From contig NZ_CP087107.1 in NCBI RefSeq assembly GCF_028583545.1, forward strand, positions 62,001 to 126,000: 64,000 nucleotides of DNA, given 5' to 3'. Source of the DNA: Methylobacterium sp. NMS14P. Lineage in GTDB: Bacteria; Pseudomonadota; Alphaproteobacteria; Rhizobiales; Beijerinckiaceae. The notes under the pieces were generated by a model, which saw nothing but the letters and a program-made list of their open reading frames with translations, searched no databases and was not told where the DNA came from. The position numbers and the translations under genes are program-made. Positions 25,400 through 34,844 of the stretch are shown here, in pieces (within the stretch, counting starts at the first letter, position 1; each line of letters starts with the position of its first letter).

Positions 25400-28300
25400 C
25401 TACGCGTCGAGGCTGGTGGTCCGCCGGGCCGGAAGCGGGCCGGCGGCGAGGTGGTCGCGGAGGATCTCGACGGGGTGGGGCAGGCGCAGGCCGTCGACGA
25501 GCTTCACCTGCGCGCGGCAGGAGTAGCCGTCGGCCAGGAGGCGGCCCGACCGGCCCTTCCCGGCGACGTGCGCGGCCCAGCTGAGGCCGTAGATCCGCTC
25601 CGACATCGCCCGGTGCTCGGCCTCGTGGCCGTAGGTGCCGGCCATGCCGCAGCAGCCGGAGGGCAGCACCGACAGGCGCAAGCCCAGGGCGGCGAAGACC
25701 TTGACCCAGTCGGCCAGCGCCGGCTGCGCCGTCGCCCGCTCGGTGCAGTGGGGCAGGAGCCAGTAGGCCTCGGTCCCGGTGGCGAGGCGTCGATGATCGA
25801 GCCGGCCGGCGAGCCATTCCTGGACGAGGTGGACCCGCGGCAGGTCCCGTCCCGCCAGGGCCTGCCGGTACTCGGCGCGGTAGGTGAGCGTTATCGACGG
25901 GTCGAGGCCCACGAGGTCGATGCCGGTCGCGGCGAGCCGGCCGAGATGGTCGGCGTTGGCCGCCGCCAGCCGCCCGAACCGGCCGAGGAAGCCGTGGACG
26001 TGGAGCGCCTTGCCGTTCGGGCGATAGGGCGCGAGCCAGGGCCGCAATCCGAGACCGATCAACAGGTCGAGGAGGGCGAGGAGGACCGGTGTGTCGTAGT
26101 GGCTGGTGAAGGCGTCCTGCACGACGATGACGCTCGTCAGGCGCGCGGCCTCCGGGAGACGTTCCAGGGTCCGCGCATCGGCCGGCACCACGCCGCGGCG
26201 CTTCAGCTCCCCGCGCAGATCGAGGCCCGAGAGCGCCGGGACGTGGACCAGCCCGATCATCCCGGTCAGCCCGAGGGACGTCGCGGCATTCGCGAGCCGG
26301 GGCGCCCTCGCCAGCAGCGGCACGGCGCCCTCCAGGGCGGCGACGGCGTGGTGGCGCAGGGGCCGCAGGTAGCGGCCGTGGTAGAGTTCGAGGAACTTCG
26401 CCCGGAAGGTCGGCACGTCGACCTTGATCGGGCAGGACCCCGTGCAGGACTTGCAGGCGAGGCAGCCGGCCATCGCCGCGTGCACCTCGTGGGAGAAGTC
26501 CTCCTGCCGGCGCAGGGTCGCGGCGAGGCGGGCCGGGAAGGCGAGCCAGCCCGGGCGGGCGCGGAGGCGCCGGGTTTCCTCCAGCGGGTCGCGGCCCTCG
26601 GCGGCGAGGCGACGGAGCCACTCGCGGATCAGCTGGGCGCGGCCCTTCGGCGAGTGCCGGCGCTCGCGGGTGCCCTTCCAGGACGGGCACATCGCCTCGT
26701 CCGGGTCCCAGGTGAAGCAGGCGCCGTTGCCGTTGCAGTGGAGCGCCTCGTCGTAGCCGGCCCGAACCTCCTCCGGGATCGCGCGGTCGCGCGATCCCTT
26801 GGTCGGCACGCCGTCGACGCGCAGCAGGGCGGCGCCCTCGGGCGCGGCGATCTTGCCCGGGTTGAACTGGTTGCGCGGATCGAAGGCGGTCTTCACCGCC
26901 TGAAGCACGGGGTAGAGCGCGCCGAAGAACCGGGGCGAGAACTCGGAGCGCACGCCCTTGCCGTGCTCGCCCCAGAGCAGGCCGCCGTAGCGCTGCGTGA
27001 GGGCGACGACGTCCTCGGTGACCGCGCGGACCAGCGCCTCGGCGCCGGGGGCCTTCATGTCGATGGCCGGGCGGACGTGGAGCACGCCCGCGTCGACGTG
27101 GCCGAACATGCCGTAGTCCAGGCCGCGCCGGTCCAGCGCGTGCCGGAACTCCGCGATGTAGTCGGCGAGGTGCTCCGGCGGGACGGCGGTGTCCTCCACG
27201 AAGGCGACGGGCCGCCGGTCGCCCCGGGTGTTGCCGAGGAGGCCGACCGCCTTCTTGCGCATCGCCCAGAGGCGGCCGACCTCCGCCTCGCCCCGGGCCA
27301 CCGTGTAGCCCCGCCGGCCGTCGGCCGTCCCGGCCTGGTCCAGGGCCGTCGTGAGACGGGCGAGCGCGGCCTCGACCGCATCCGCGCCGCCGACGAACTC
27401 GATCAGGTTGACGCCGCGGGCCCGCTCGCCCCGATCCTCCGGGAAGTAGGCGGCGACGCTCTCCCAGACGGGATCCTCCTGTGCGAGCCCCAGCACCGTC
27501 GAATCCACCGTCTCGACGGAGGCCGCCCCGAAGACCATGAGCGCGCGGGCGTCCCGCAGGGCCGCGTCGAAGCCGTCGTAGCGGAGGACCACCAGCGCCA
27601 CGTGGCTCGGCAGCGGCAGGACGTTGAGCGTCGCCTCGGCGAGGAGGCCCAGCGTCCCCTCCGAACCGCACAGCACGGCGTTGAGGTCGAAGCGTCCGTC
27701 CCCGCGGCGCAGGTGGGCGAGGTCGTAGCCGGTGAGGCACCGGTTCAGCGGCGGGAACGTCTCGTCGATCAGCGCCGCGTTCTCGCGCTGCAGCCTGTCC
27801 AGCTCCCGGTGGATGGCACCCGCGAGATCGGGCCGGCCCTGGGCGGCCTCCAGCCCGGCCGCGTCGAGCGGTTCGGAATGCCAGACCGTCCCGTCGGCGA
27901 GCACCGTGGTGAGGGCGAGCACGTGGTCGCGGGTCTTGCCGTAGAGGCAGGAGCCCTGGCCGCACGCGTCCGTCGCGACCATGCCGCCGATGGTGGCGCG
28001 GCTCGAGGTCGAGAGTTCGGGGGCGAAGAACAGGCCGTGCTCGGCCAGCGCGGCGTTGAGCTGGTCCTTCACCACGCCCGCCTCGACCCGCGCCGTGCGG
28101 CGCACCGGGTCGATGGCGAGGATGCGGTTCATGTGCCGCGACAGGTCGACCACGAGCCCGTCCGTGAGGGACTGGCCGTTGGTCCCGGTCCCGCCACCGC
28201 GGGGGGCGATCCGGACTTCGGCAAACCGCTCCTCGGCGAGCAGCGTGGCGATGCGCGCGAGGTCGTCGAGGCCCCGCGGGAAGGCGATGGCCCGCGGCGT

Positions 28301-28450
28301 GATCTGGTAGATCGAGTTGTCCGTGGCGAGCACGGTGCGGTCGGCCTCGGCCAGGGTCAGGTCGCCCGCGAAGCCGCGCACGCGCAGCTCGGCGCAGAGG
28401 GCCGCGTAGAGCGACGGCGCCTTCGGCCCGGAGGAGAGACGGGGGATCAT
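25400..28450 (-). CDS. FAD-binding and Fe-S D-2-hydroxyacid dehydrogenase (YdiJ-like)
   Basis: A 1016-residue fused oxidoreductase matching the YdiJ/D-2-hydroxyglutarate dehydrogenase architecture and length. The FAD-binding-4 domain is at about 40-190 (RIAPRGGGTGTNGQSLTDGLVVDLSRHMN, STSSRATIGGMVATDACGQG). The FAD-linked oxidase C domain is at about 230-560 (FGHVDAGVLHVRPAIDM). Two Fe-S motifs follow (CNGNGACFTW near 572 and CLACKSCTGSCPIKVD near 663), then a C-terminal CCG domain (SGCCGMAGTYGHEAEHR near 933). Such proteins oxidise D-2-hydroxy acids and pass electrons to the respiratory chain. It starts 5 bases after the MFS gene stop, so it is in the same transcript. The ATG at 28450 was chosen to fit the family; the open frame upstream is a shadow of the MFS gene. 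Confidence 0.92.
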   Translation of the reverse strand: MIPRLSSGPKAPSLYAALCAELRVRGFAGDLTLAEADRTVLATDNSIYQITPRAIAFPRGLDDLARIATLLAEERFAEVRIAPRGGGTGTNGQSLTDGLVVDLSRHMNRILAIDPVRRTARVEAGVVKDQLNAALAEHGLFFAPELSTSSRATIGGMVATDACGQGSCLYGKTRDHVLALTTVLADGTVWHSEPLDAAGLEAAQGRPDLAGAIHRELDRLQRENAALIDETFPPLNRCLTGYDLAHLRRGDGRFDLNAVLCGSEGTLGLLAEATLNVLPLPSHVALVVLRYDGFDAALRDARALMVFGAASVETVDSTVLGLAQEDPVWESVAAYFPEDRGERARGVNLIEFVGGADAVEAALARLTTALDQAGTADGRRGYTVARGEAEVGRLWAMRKKAVGLLGNTRGDRRPVAFVEDTAVPPEHLADYIAEFRHALDRRGLDYGMFGHVDAGVLHVRPAIDMKAPGAEALVRAVTEDVVALTQRYGGLLWGEHGKGVRSEFSPRFFGALYPVLQAVKTAFDPRNQFNPGKIAAPEGAALLRVDGVPTKGSRDRAIPEEVRAGYDEALHCNGNGACFTWDPDEAMCPSWKGTRERRHSPKGRAQLIREWLRRLAAEGRDPLEETRRLRARPGWLAFPARLAATLRRQEDFSHEVHAAMAGCLACKSCTGSCPIKVDVPTFRAKFLELYHGRYLRPLRHHAVAALEGAVPLLARAPRLANAATSLGLTGMIGLVHVPALSGLDLRGELKRRGVVPADARTLERLPEAARLTSVIVVQDAFTSHYDTPVLLALLDLLIGLGLRPWLAPYRPNGKALHVHGFLGRFGRLAAANADHLGRLAATGIDLVGLDPSITLTYRAEYRQALAGRDLPRVHLVQEWLAGRLDHRRLATGTEAYWLLPHCTERATAQPALADWVKVFAALGLRLSVLPSGCCGMAGTYGHEAEHRAMSERIYGLSWAAHVAGKGRSGRLLADGYSCRAQVKLVDGLRLPHPVEILRDHLAAGPLPARRTTSLDA

Positions 28451-28455
28451 GGCGA

Positions 28456-29781
28456 TCAGGCCGGGACCGCGGCCGGGATCGCGTCCCGGCGGACCTGCCG
28501 GCCGAAGGCCAGCATCGTCAGGGCGCCGACGAGCAGGATGCCCCCGACCATGAGGAGCGGCGCCGTGAAGCCGCCAGAGACGTCGCGGACCAGGCCGATC
28601 AGGTAGGGGCCGGCGAAGCCGCCCAGGTTGCCGATCGAGACGATCATCGCGATGCCGCCGGCCGCCGCCCGGCCGGTCAGGAAGCCCGAGGGCACCGCCC
28701 AGAAGGTCGCCACGAAGGAGTTGATGCCCATCACGGCGACGCAGAGGGCCGCGATGGTCAGGAGGGGCGTCGGGGTCAGGGCACTCGCCGTCAGGGCCGC
28801 GGCACCGACGAACAGCGAGATGGCGGGGTAGATCGTGCGGTCGCGGCCCCGGTCCGACAGGCGGCCCCAGACCACCATCGCGACCGCACCGCAGAGGTAG
28901 GGGATCGCGGTCACAATTCCGATGAGCGAGGTCGCGAGCCCCAGCTGCTTGATGATCTGCGGCAGCCACAGGCCGATGCCCAGCGAGCCGATAATGGCGC
29001 AGAAGTTGATCGCCGCCAGCGTCAGCACCCGCCAGTTCCGCAGCGCCTGGGCCAGCGTCATCGGATGCTTCTTCTCGATCGCCGCCTTCTCCGCCGCGAG
29101 CGTGGCGACGAGGACGTCGCGCTCGGCGCGCGTGAGACATCGTGCCTTCTCGGGCCGGTCCGTGAGGACGAAGAGGCAGACGATGCCGAGGAGGACCGCC
29201 GGCAGGGCCTCGAGGATGAGGAGCCACTGCCATCCCGCGAGGCCGAAGCCCTCGACCTGCACCAGCGCCCCGGAGATCGGCGAGCCGATGATGTTGGCGA
29301 CCGGGATGCCGAGGAGGAACAGCGCGGTCGCCCGCGCCCGCACCGCGGAGGGGAACCACAGGCTGAGATAGAGGAAGACGCCGGGCACGAAGCCCGCCTC
29401 GCCGAGGCCGAGGAGGAACCGCGCGACGCCGAACTGGATCGGGCCGGTCACGAAGGCGGTCGCCGCCGAGACGAGGCCCCAGGTGATCATGATCCGCGCG
29501 ATCCAGAGCCGGGCTCCGACGCGCATCATGATCAGGTTGCTCGGGATCTCGGCGAGGAAGTAGCCGAGGAAGAACAGCCCCGCTCCGATACCGAAGGACG
29601 TCGCGGTGAGCCCGATGTGCGCGTTCATCGTGAGCGCGGCGAAGCCGACATTCACGCGGTCCAGGTAGCTGACCACGTAGCACACGAACAGAAACGGCAG
29701 GATCCGCCGCATCATCTTGCGATGGAGGTTCCGCTCATCGACCGCGTGGGCCGGAGCCTGGGCCTGTTGCCCTTGCGCCAT
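28456..29781 (-). CDS. MFS transporter, anion:cation symporter type
   Basis: A 441-residue, 12-helix permease of the same ACS class as the one at 22289. The hallmark start is RILPFLFVCYVVSYLDRVNVGFAAL and the central loop is LTDRPEKARCLTRAERDVLV. It is the first gene of the long minus-strand catabolic run and directly faces the IclR regulator, with a palindrome between, so it is likely the inducible importer of the pathway substrate. Having two ACS carriers in one run suggests two related acids, or import plus export of an intermediate. Confidence 0.92.
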   Translation of the reverse strand: MAQGQQAQAPAHAVDERNLHRKMMRRILPFLFVCYVVSYLDRVNVGFAALTMNAHIGLTATSFGIGAGLFFLGYFLAEIPSNLIMMRVGARLWIARIMITWGLVSAATAFVTGPIQFGVARFLLGLGEAGFVPGVFLYLSLWFPSAVRARATALFLLGIPVANIIGSPISGALVQVEGFGLAGWQWLLILEALPAVLLGIVCLFVLTDRPEKARCLTRAERDVLVATLAAEKAAIEKKHPMTLAQALRNWRVLTLAAINFCAIIGSLGIGLWLPQIIKQLGLATSLIGIVTAIPYLCGAVAMVVWGRLSDRGRDRTIYPAISLFVGAAALTASALTPTPLLTIAALCVAVMGINSFVATFWAVPSGFLTGRAAAGGIAMIVSIGNLGGFAGPYLIGLVRDVSGGFTAPLLMVGGILLVGALTMLAFGRQVRRDAIPAAVPA

Positions 29782-29808
29782 GACGTCCGCTCCCGAATCG
29801 CCGATTTT

Positions 29809-29821
29809 GAAACGGCGTTTC
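29809..29821. promoter_or_regulatory. Possible IclR operator
   Basis: Palindrome GAAAC-GGC-GTTTC in an AT-rich patch between the divergent MFS (start 29781) and IclR (start 29948) genes. Size and position suit an IclR-type site. Confidence 0.5.
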
Positions 29822-29947
29822 GTTTTAACTCGCGCAATCGGCCGGGGCTGTCAACGATGCCGTGGGCAAGGCGGCGTCACGGCTTGGTGAGCCGGGGGCT
29901 GATGGCTATGGATCCGACGGTCGCGAAGCTGGGACGAGTGCGAAGAG

Positions 29948-30652
29948 ATGGCGAAGGAGGCGCGCGCGCGGCCCAATCTCGAGGGAGTGGCCTCGGCCGA
30001 TCGGGTGCTGACCGTGCTGACCGCGTTCCGGCGGGGCGACGACGCCCTCGAACTCTCCGAGCTCGCCCGCCGCACGTCGCTCGTGAAGAGCACGATCATG
30101 CGGCTGTGCATCTCGCTGGAGAAATTCGACCTGATCGAGCGGCTGGATGACGGGCGCTACCGACTCGGCGTCGAGGCGGCCCGGATCGGCTCGGTCTACC
30201 AGCAATCCTTCGCGCTGGAGGAGCGGATCGTCCCGGTCCTGGAGCGGCTCGCCGCCGAGTCCCTGGAGACGGCCTCGTTCTACATCCGCCGGGGCAACCA
30301 GCGGCTCTGCCTGTTCCGGGCGGACTCGCCGTCGCCGCTGCGGATGAACGTCCGCCCCGGCGACATGCGGCCGATGGACGAGTCCGCCATCGCCCAGGTC
30401 TTGAGGGCGTTCAGCGACCAGAGGACTTCGGAAAGGGCGCCGGTCGAGATCCCGGTCTATTCCTCCGGCGTCACCGACCCGCACGTGGCATCGATCGCGA
30501 TGCCGGTGTTCGGGACCGAGGAGCGGCTGATCGGCGCCCTCGCTCTCTCGGGCCCATCGTCGAGGCTGACGAGGGAGCAGGCCGAAACCCTCAAGCCGCG
30601 GCTGCGGGAGGCCGGTGAACGCCTGTCGTCCGAGCTCGGCGCACAGCTCTGA
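29948..30652 (+). CDS. IclR-family transcriptional regulator
   Basis: A 234-residue regulator. The N-terminal winged helix has LEGVASADRVLTVLTAF and ELSELARRTSLVKSTIMRL (about 12-55). The C-terminal ligand domain (about 85-230) shows RLGVEAARIGSVYQQSF, ASFYIRRGNQRLCLFRADSP and VASIAMPVFGTEERLIGALAL, as in regulators that bind small aromatic or carboxylic effectors. It is divergent from the 10-kb catabolic run starting at 29781 and very probably controls it. Confidence 0.92.
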   Translation: MAKEARARPNLEGVASADRVLTVLTAFRRGDDALELSELARRTSLVKSTIMRLCISLEKFDLIERLDDGRYRLGVEAARIGSVYQQSFALEERIVPVLERLAAESLETASFYIRRGNQRLCLFRADSPSPLRMNVRPGDMRPMDESAIAQVLRAFSDQRTSERAPVEIPVYSSGVTDPHVASIAMPVFGTEERLIGALALSGPSSRLTREQAETLKPRLREAGERLSSELGAQL

Positions 30653-30811
30653 AGAGGCTCGCGCTCGACAGGCCGTTGGGCAGCGCGGTGCTGCCCCGCA
30701 CGACGGCGCGCCCGGATGAGTCCAGTCCAGAGCCCGCCGGGCGGATCCTTTCGACTTGAAGCCGGTCGCTCCGCCGGTCTCTACTGCCGAGATCTGAGCC
30801 GGGGAATCGAC

Positions 30812-32317
30812 ATGGGAAGGCGGGGTCCTGTCACGCCGGACGTGCGGGCTCGGCGCGACAGCTTCTTCTTGCGGGAGCCGGCACCGAGCCGCTCTCTCTC
30901 CCAGCTCGCTGCCTACCCCTGGCTCGTGGTCGGCATCACCTGCCTGGGCGCCTTCGTCGGGCAAGTCGATGCCAGCATCGTACAGCTCGGGCTGCCGGCC
31001 CTCGAGCAGGCCTTCGACGCCTCGCTCGATCAGGTGAGCTGGGTCGCGGTGGGCTACAGCCTCGCGTTCGCCGCCGTGCTCCCCGCCTACGCGCGGCTGG
31101 CCGAGATCGCCGGTCGCAAGCTGTTGTACCTCCTCGGCTTCGCGCTCTTCGGGCTGTTCTCGGCCCTGTGCGGGCTGGCGCCGAGCCTGCCCTGGCTCAT
31201 CGCCTTTCGCGTGCTGCAGGGCATGAGCGGAGCCCTCCTCGGGGCGAACAGCATCGTCATCCTTGTGGCCGTCACTGACCAGACCCAGCGCGGGCGCGCG
31301 ATGGGACTGTTCGCCAGTGCCCAGGCACTTGGCGTGATTGCGGGGCCGGCGCTCGGCGGCCTGCTGCTGAACGATCTCAGCTGGCACTGGATCTTCTGGG
31401 TGACCGTGCCGGTCACGGCACTCGGTGCGGCGCTGGGCTGGGTGCTCGTTCCGGTCAGCACGCCGCTTGGCAGGGACGCGACCTTCGATTGGCGGGGCGC
31501 GTTGCTGCTGATCCCAGCCCTGTGCGGGCTGATGATGACGCTCACCGAGTTGAACGCCTGGGGGCCGCTCTCGCCGTCGGTGCTGGCGTGCGCGATAGTG
31601 GCCGCCGCCTTGCTGGCAGGATTTGTCTGGTGGGATGGCCGAGCCCCGGCTCCGCTGATCGACCTGGGCTTGTTCCGGTCGCGCGCCTTCACCGGCGGAA
31701 CGGTGGCCGCGCTGCTGTCCTACGCGATGCTGTACGGGATGTTCTTCGCCATGTCCTTCGCCCTGGTGCGCGGTTACCGCGACGCGCCGGTGTCGGCGGG
31801 GCTGCGGCTCGCCATCATACCGGTGGCGCTCGGCTTGGTGGCACCGTTCAGCGGCCGTCTGTCGGAGCGATGGCCCCGCCTCGCGACGCGGGGCGGTACG
31901 GGGCTGTGCGCGGCCGCCGCCCTCGGGCTGAGCCAGACGCTCACGGGAGGTCTCGGCGGCGAGCCGGCCATGACGCTGTTGCTGGCGGCGTACGGAGTGG
32001 GGCTCGGCCTGTTCATCGCCCCGAATAACGGCGCCACCCTCGCGGCCGCACCGGCCGAGCACGCCGGACAGGCGGGCGGTCTGCTGAACCTCATGCGAGC
32101 GTTCGGCACGGCGACGGGCGTGGCGGCCGCTTCCGCGCTGCTCGCGTGGCGCGTGGAGCAGGCAACGGGCCTTCACGGACGCACGGTGGGGGTGAGCGAG
32201 CGAGCCCTGTTGGGGGCGGCCAGTGACGTGATGATCCTGTTGGCCACTCTGGCCCTGGCGACGGCGCTCGCCGCCTCGTTCGAGGATCGCCGGCGGACCC
32301 CGCCACGCCGCGCCTGA
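30812..32317 (+). CDS. MFS exporter, DHA2 (14-helix drug:H+ antiporter) family
   Basis: A 501-residue transporter with about 14 membrane helices. Motifs of the DHA2/EmrB group are GQVDASIVQLGLPALEQAF in helix 1, SLAFAAVLPAYARLAEIAGRK (motif A) and FRVLQGMSGALLGANSIVILVA (motif B/C region). It likely exports toxic organic compounds. It is transcribed after the IclR gene but 159 bases away and ends convergently to LysR. The ATG at 30812 is preceded by a GGGGA ribosome site; a longer start at 30716 adds 32 residues without features. Confidence 0.88.
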   Translation: MGRRGPVTPDVRARRDSFFLREPAPSRSLSQLAAYPWLVVGITCLGAFVGQVDASIVQLGLPALEQAFDASLDQVSWVAVGYSLAFAAVLPAYARLAEIAGRKLLYLLGFALFGLFSALCGLAPSLPWLIAFRVLQGMSGALLGANSIVILVAVTDQTQRGRAMGLFASAQALGVIAGPALGGLLLNDLSWHWIFWVTVPVTALGAALGWVLVPVSTPLGRDATFDWRGALLLIPALCGLMMTLTELNAWGPLSPSVLACAIVAAALLAGFVWWDGRAPAPLIDLGLFRSRAFTGGTVAALLSYAMLYGMFFAMSFALVRGYRDAPVSAGLRLAIIPVALGLVAPFSGRLSERWPRLATRGGTGLCAAAALGLSQTLTGGLGGEPAMTLLLAAYGVGLGLFIAPNNGATLAAAPAEHAGQAGGLLNLMRAFGTATGVAAASALLAWRVEQATGLHGRTVGVSERALLGAASDVMILLATLALATALAASFEDRRRTPPRRA

Positions 32318-32321
32318 TATC

Positions 32322-32357
32322 ATCGCCGCGCCGCGCTCCCGGATGTCGCGCGGCGAT
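32322..32357. terminator. Terminator-like hairpin between convergent genes
   Basis: Perfect 10-base stem ATCGCCGCGC (32322-32331) and GCGCGGCGAT (32348-32357), in the 76-base gap between the convergent MFS and LysR genes. There is no T run. Confidence 0.5.
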
Positions 32358-32393
32358 CTGTGAAAACGCGCGATCTCGGCGGCCTGGTGCCGG

Positions 32394-33338
32394 TCAGCGC
32401 AGTGTCGCGACGCACTCCGAATCCGCTCGCTGTCCAAACGCGTCGCAGCCCGTCGACAGCGCGGACTTCAACGCCTCGTAGAACAGAGAGGCCGCTGGCG
32501 TCAGCGACGCGTTGCGGCGACGCACGAGGCTGATCGTGCGGTAGATCACGGGTTCGGCCAGCAGGACCTCTCTGAGATCGTCCCGGGGAGAGGCGCCCTT
32601 CAGGGCCGCCGGGAGGATTGCGGCGCCGATGCCTGCCGACACCAGCGCCAAGGCGGTCGGCGTGCTCTCCACCACGAACCGACCGCGGGGCGGCAGGCCC
32701 GCTGCCGTGAGCTGAGCCTCGACACGGGGTCGGTTGCCGCTGGCGCCTCCGAGGGTCACGAGATCCGTACCGGAGAGGTCCGTCCACCGGACCTCGCGTC
32801 GTCCGGCGAGGGGATGGCCGGAATGGCAGATCAGCACGAACGGATCCCGCACCAGCCGATCCTCGATGAGATCGGCATCGGCCTCCTGCTGGATGTGGAT
32901 CCCGAAATCCGCCTCGCCCTTGCGCACGGCCTCGGTCACCAGCGCGCCGGAGCGTTCGAGGATCTGAACCCGGTTCTGCGGGTAGTCGCGCCCGTAGGCC
33001 TGCAGGACCGCCGGCATCCGGCGGAAGGCGATCGACTGAACGGTCGCCACCGTGACGTCGCCGACACCCAGCCGCGAGGTCGTGCGCAGGCGCTCGATCC
33101 CGTGGGTGAAATCGGTGATGAGCCGCGCGGCCAGCGGCAGGAACTCGTGGCCCACGGCGCTGAGGCGCACCGACCGCGTGGTGCGGTCGAGCAGCACCGC
33201 GCCGAGGAAGCCCTCGAGCTTCTGGATCCGCCGGGTGAGCGCCGTCTGCGTCAGCCCGAGGCTCTCGGCCGCCCGGCGGTAGCTGCCAAGCTCCGCGATC
33301 AGCACGAACGCCTGAACGCCGTCCACGGGAAGCTTCAT
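32394..33338 (-). CDS. LysR-family transcriptional regulator
   Basis: A 314-residue LTTR. The N-terminal helix-turn-helix is VLIAELGSYRRAAESLGLTQTALTRRIQKLE (about 12-42), the linker helix LAARLITDFTHGIERL, and the type 2 periplasmic-binding effector domain spans about 90-295 (GVGDVTVATVQSIAFRRMP, HSGHPLAGRREV). It is divergent from the 2-hydroxycarboxylate transporter operon with a T-N11-A box between. It therefore most likely activates that operon in response to its substrate. Confidence 0.92.
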   Translation of the reverse strand: MKLPVDGVQAFVLIAELGSYRRAAESLGLTQTALTRRIQKLEGFLGAVLLDRTTRSVRLSAVGHEFLPLAARLITDFTHGIERLRTTSRLGVGDVTVATVQSIAFRRMPAVLQAYGRDYPQNRVQILERSGALVTEAVRKGEADFGIHIQQEADADLIEDRLVRDPFVLICHSGHPLAGRREVRWTDLSGTDLVTLGGASGNRPRVEAQLTAAGLPPRGRFVVESTPTALALVSAGIGAAILPAALKGASPRDDLREVLLAEPVIYRTISLVRRRNASLTPAASLFYEALKSALSTGCDAFGQRADSECVATLR

Positions 33339-33354
33339 GCCGAAACGTCATGAG

Positions 33355-33367
33355 TTGATGAGATCAA
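33355..33367. promoter_or_regulatory. LysR-type T-N11-A box
   Basis: TTGAT-GAG-ATCAA is a perfect dyad of the form T-N11-A, 17 bases upstream of the LysR start and about 100 bases before the divergent transporter start. This is the expected position for an autoregulated LTTR. Confidence 0.6.
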
Positions 33368-33467
33368 TTCATTTTACTCGATGAACCTGGGGAGACAAGA
33401 GAGGGCGGGGCGACGCCCGCCCGACACGAATCGACCCCGTCCGAAACGGGGCGACGCGGAGGAAACG

Positions 33468-34832
33468 ATGAGCGCGAACGCCGTTGCCGGGCCGCCGGTC
33501 GCGACCTCGACCCGCTCGGCGACGTCGCCGAAACCCTTCTGGACACGGGCCATGGAGGTGCGGGTCGGCATCATCCCGCTGCCCGTCTACCTTCTCCTGC
33601 TCGCCCTGATCGCCGCCTTCGCCGTCAGGGGTAAGATCTCGGGCGAGGTGACGGTGATGATCGCCGTCCTGGTCGCGGGCGGCTTCACCTGCGCCGAGAT
33701 CGGCCGGCGCATCCCGGTGCTGCGGGCGGTGGGCGGCTCGTCCCTGGTGACGATCTTCCTGCCCTCGTTCCTCGTCGCCCATCAGCTTCTGCCGGGACCG
33801 CTCGTGCAGTCGGTGACGACCTTCACGAAGTCGACGAACTTCATCTACCTGTTCATCACCGCCGTGGTGGTCGGCTCGATCCTGAGCATGGACCGCCGGG
33901 TGCTGATCCAGGGCTTCGCCAAGATCTTCGTGCCCCTGGCGCTCGGCTCGCTCGCCGGCCTCCTCGCGGGCGGCAGCGTCGGCTGGCTCGTCGGCATCGG
34001 CTTCTGGCGGTCGATCCTCTACGTCGTGGTGCCGGTGATGGCCGGCGGCGTCGGCGAAGGCGCGATCCCCCTCTCGGTCGGCTACGCGGAGGCGCTCGGC
34101 CTCGATCACGGCGGGATGCTCGGACAGATCCTGCCGCTGGTCTTCTTCGGCAACCTCGTCGCCATCGTCTGCTGCGGCGCCCTCAACACGCTGGGCAGGC
34201 GCCGCCCCGACCTCACCGGCAACGGCCGGCTCCAACCGTCCGGAGACGGGGAGGGGGAGGCCGACCACGGCGCCGTCCACCGCGACACGTCCGCGATCGA
34301 TGTCGCCACCGTCGCGGCCGGCGGGATCACCGGCATCGCCATCTACGTCTTCGGCACCTTGATCCACGCGCTGATCGGCCTGCCCGCGCCGATGGCGATG
34401 CTGTTCCTCGTGGTGCTCGCCAAGCTGCTGCGGGCGGTGCCGCCCCCGCTGGAGGAGGGCGCCCGCGTGGTGTTCCGCTTCTTCGTGGTGGCGGTGACCT
34501 ACCCGCTGCTGTTCAGCACGGCGGTGGCGCTCACCCCCTGGCACGAGCTGGTCGAGGCGTTCCACCCGGCCAACCTGGTCACCATCGTGGCGACCGTGCT
34601 CGCGCTGACCGGCACCGGCTACGTCGTCGGCCGCTGGCTCGCCATGTACCCGATCGAGACCGCGATCGTGAACGCCTGCCACAGCGGCCTCGGCGGCACG
34701 GGCGACGTGATGATCCTGACCGCCGCCGAGCGGATGGAACTGATGCCCTTCGCCCAGGTCGCGACCCGGATCGGCGGGGCGCTCACCGTCACCGCCGCGA
34801 TCGTCGCGATGGCCCATTTCAAGATCGTCTGA
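33468..34832 (+). CDS. 2-hydroxycarboxylate transporter family (CitS/MaeN-like)
   Basis: A 454-residue sodium- or proton-coupled carrier for citrate, malate or related 2-hydroxy acids. The two GGxG re-entrant loop motifs of the 2HCT family are present: VMAGGVGEGAIPLSVGYAE (about 188-206) and CHSGLGGTGDVMILTAAERM (about 404-423). About 11 hydrophobic helices surround them. The ATG at 33468 follows a GAGGAA ribosome site; the upstream open frame has no features. It is the first gene of an operon with a CitE-like lyase and a CoA-transferase, which suggests import and CoA-dependent cleavage of the same acid. Confidence 0.9.
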   Translation: MSANAVAGPPVATSTRSATSPKPFWTRAMEVRVGIIPLPVYLLLLALIAAFAVRGKISGEVTVMIAVLVAGGFTCAEIGRRIPVLRAVGGSSLVTIFLPSFLVAHQLLPGPLVQSVTTFTKSTNFIYLFITAVVVGSILSMDRRVLIQGFAKIFVPLALGSLAGLLAGGSVGWLVGIGFWRSILYVVVPVMAGGVGEGAIPLSVGYAEALGLDHGGMLGQILPLVFFGNLVAIVCCGALNTLGRRRPDLTGNGRLQPSGDGEGEADHGAVHRDTSAIDVATVAAGGITGIAIYVFGTLIHALIGLPAPMAMLFLVVLAKLLRAVPPPLEEGARVVFRFFVVAVTYPLLFSTAVALTPWHELVEAFHPANLVTIVATVLALTGTGYVVGRWLAMYPIETAIVNACHSGLGGTGDVMILTAAERMELMPFAQVATRIGGALTVTAAIVAMAHFKIV

Positions 34833-34844
34833 CGGAGGCGCGCC

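Noticed and set aside
24107..28606. Plus-strand open frame of about 1500 codons
   Set aside because: It runs antisense through four genes with clear family motifs, is biased in composition and has no recognisable domain.
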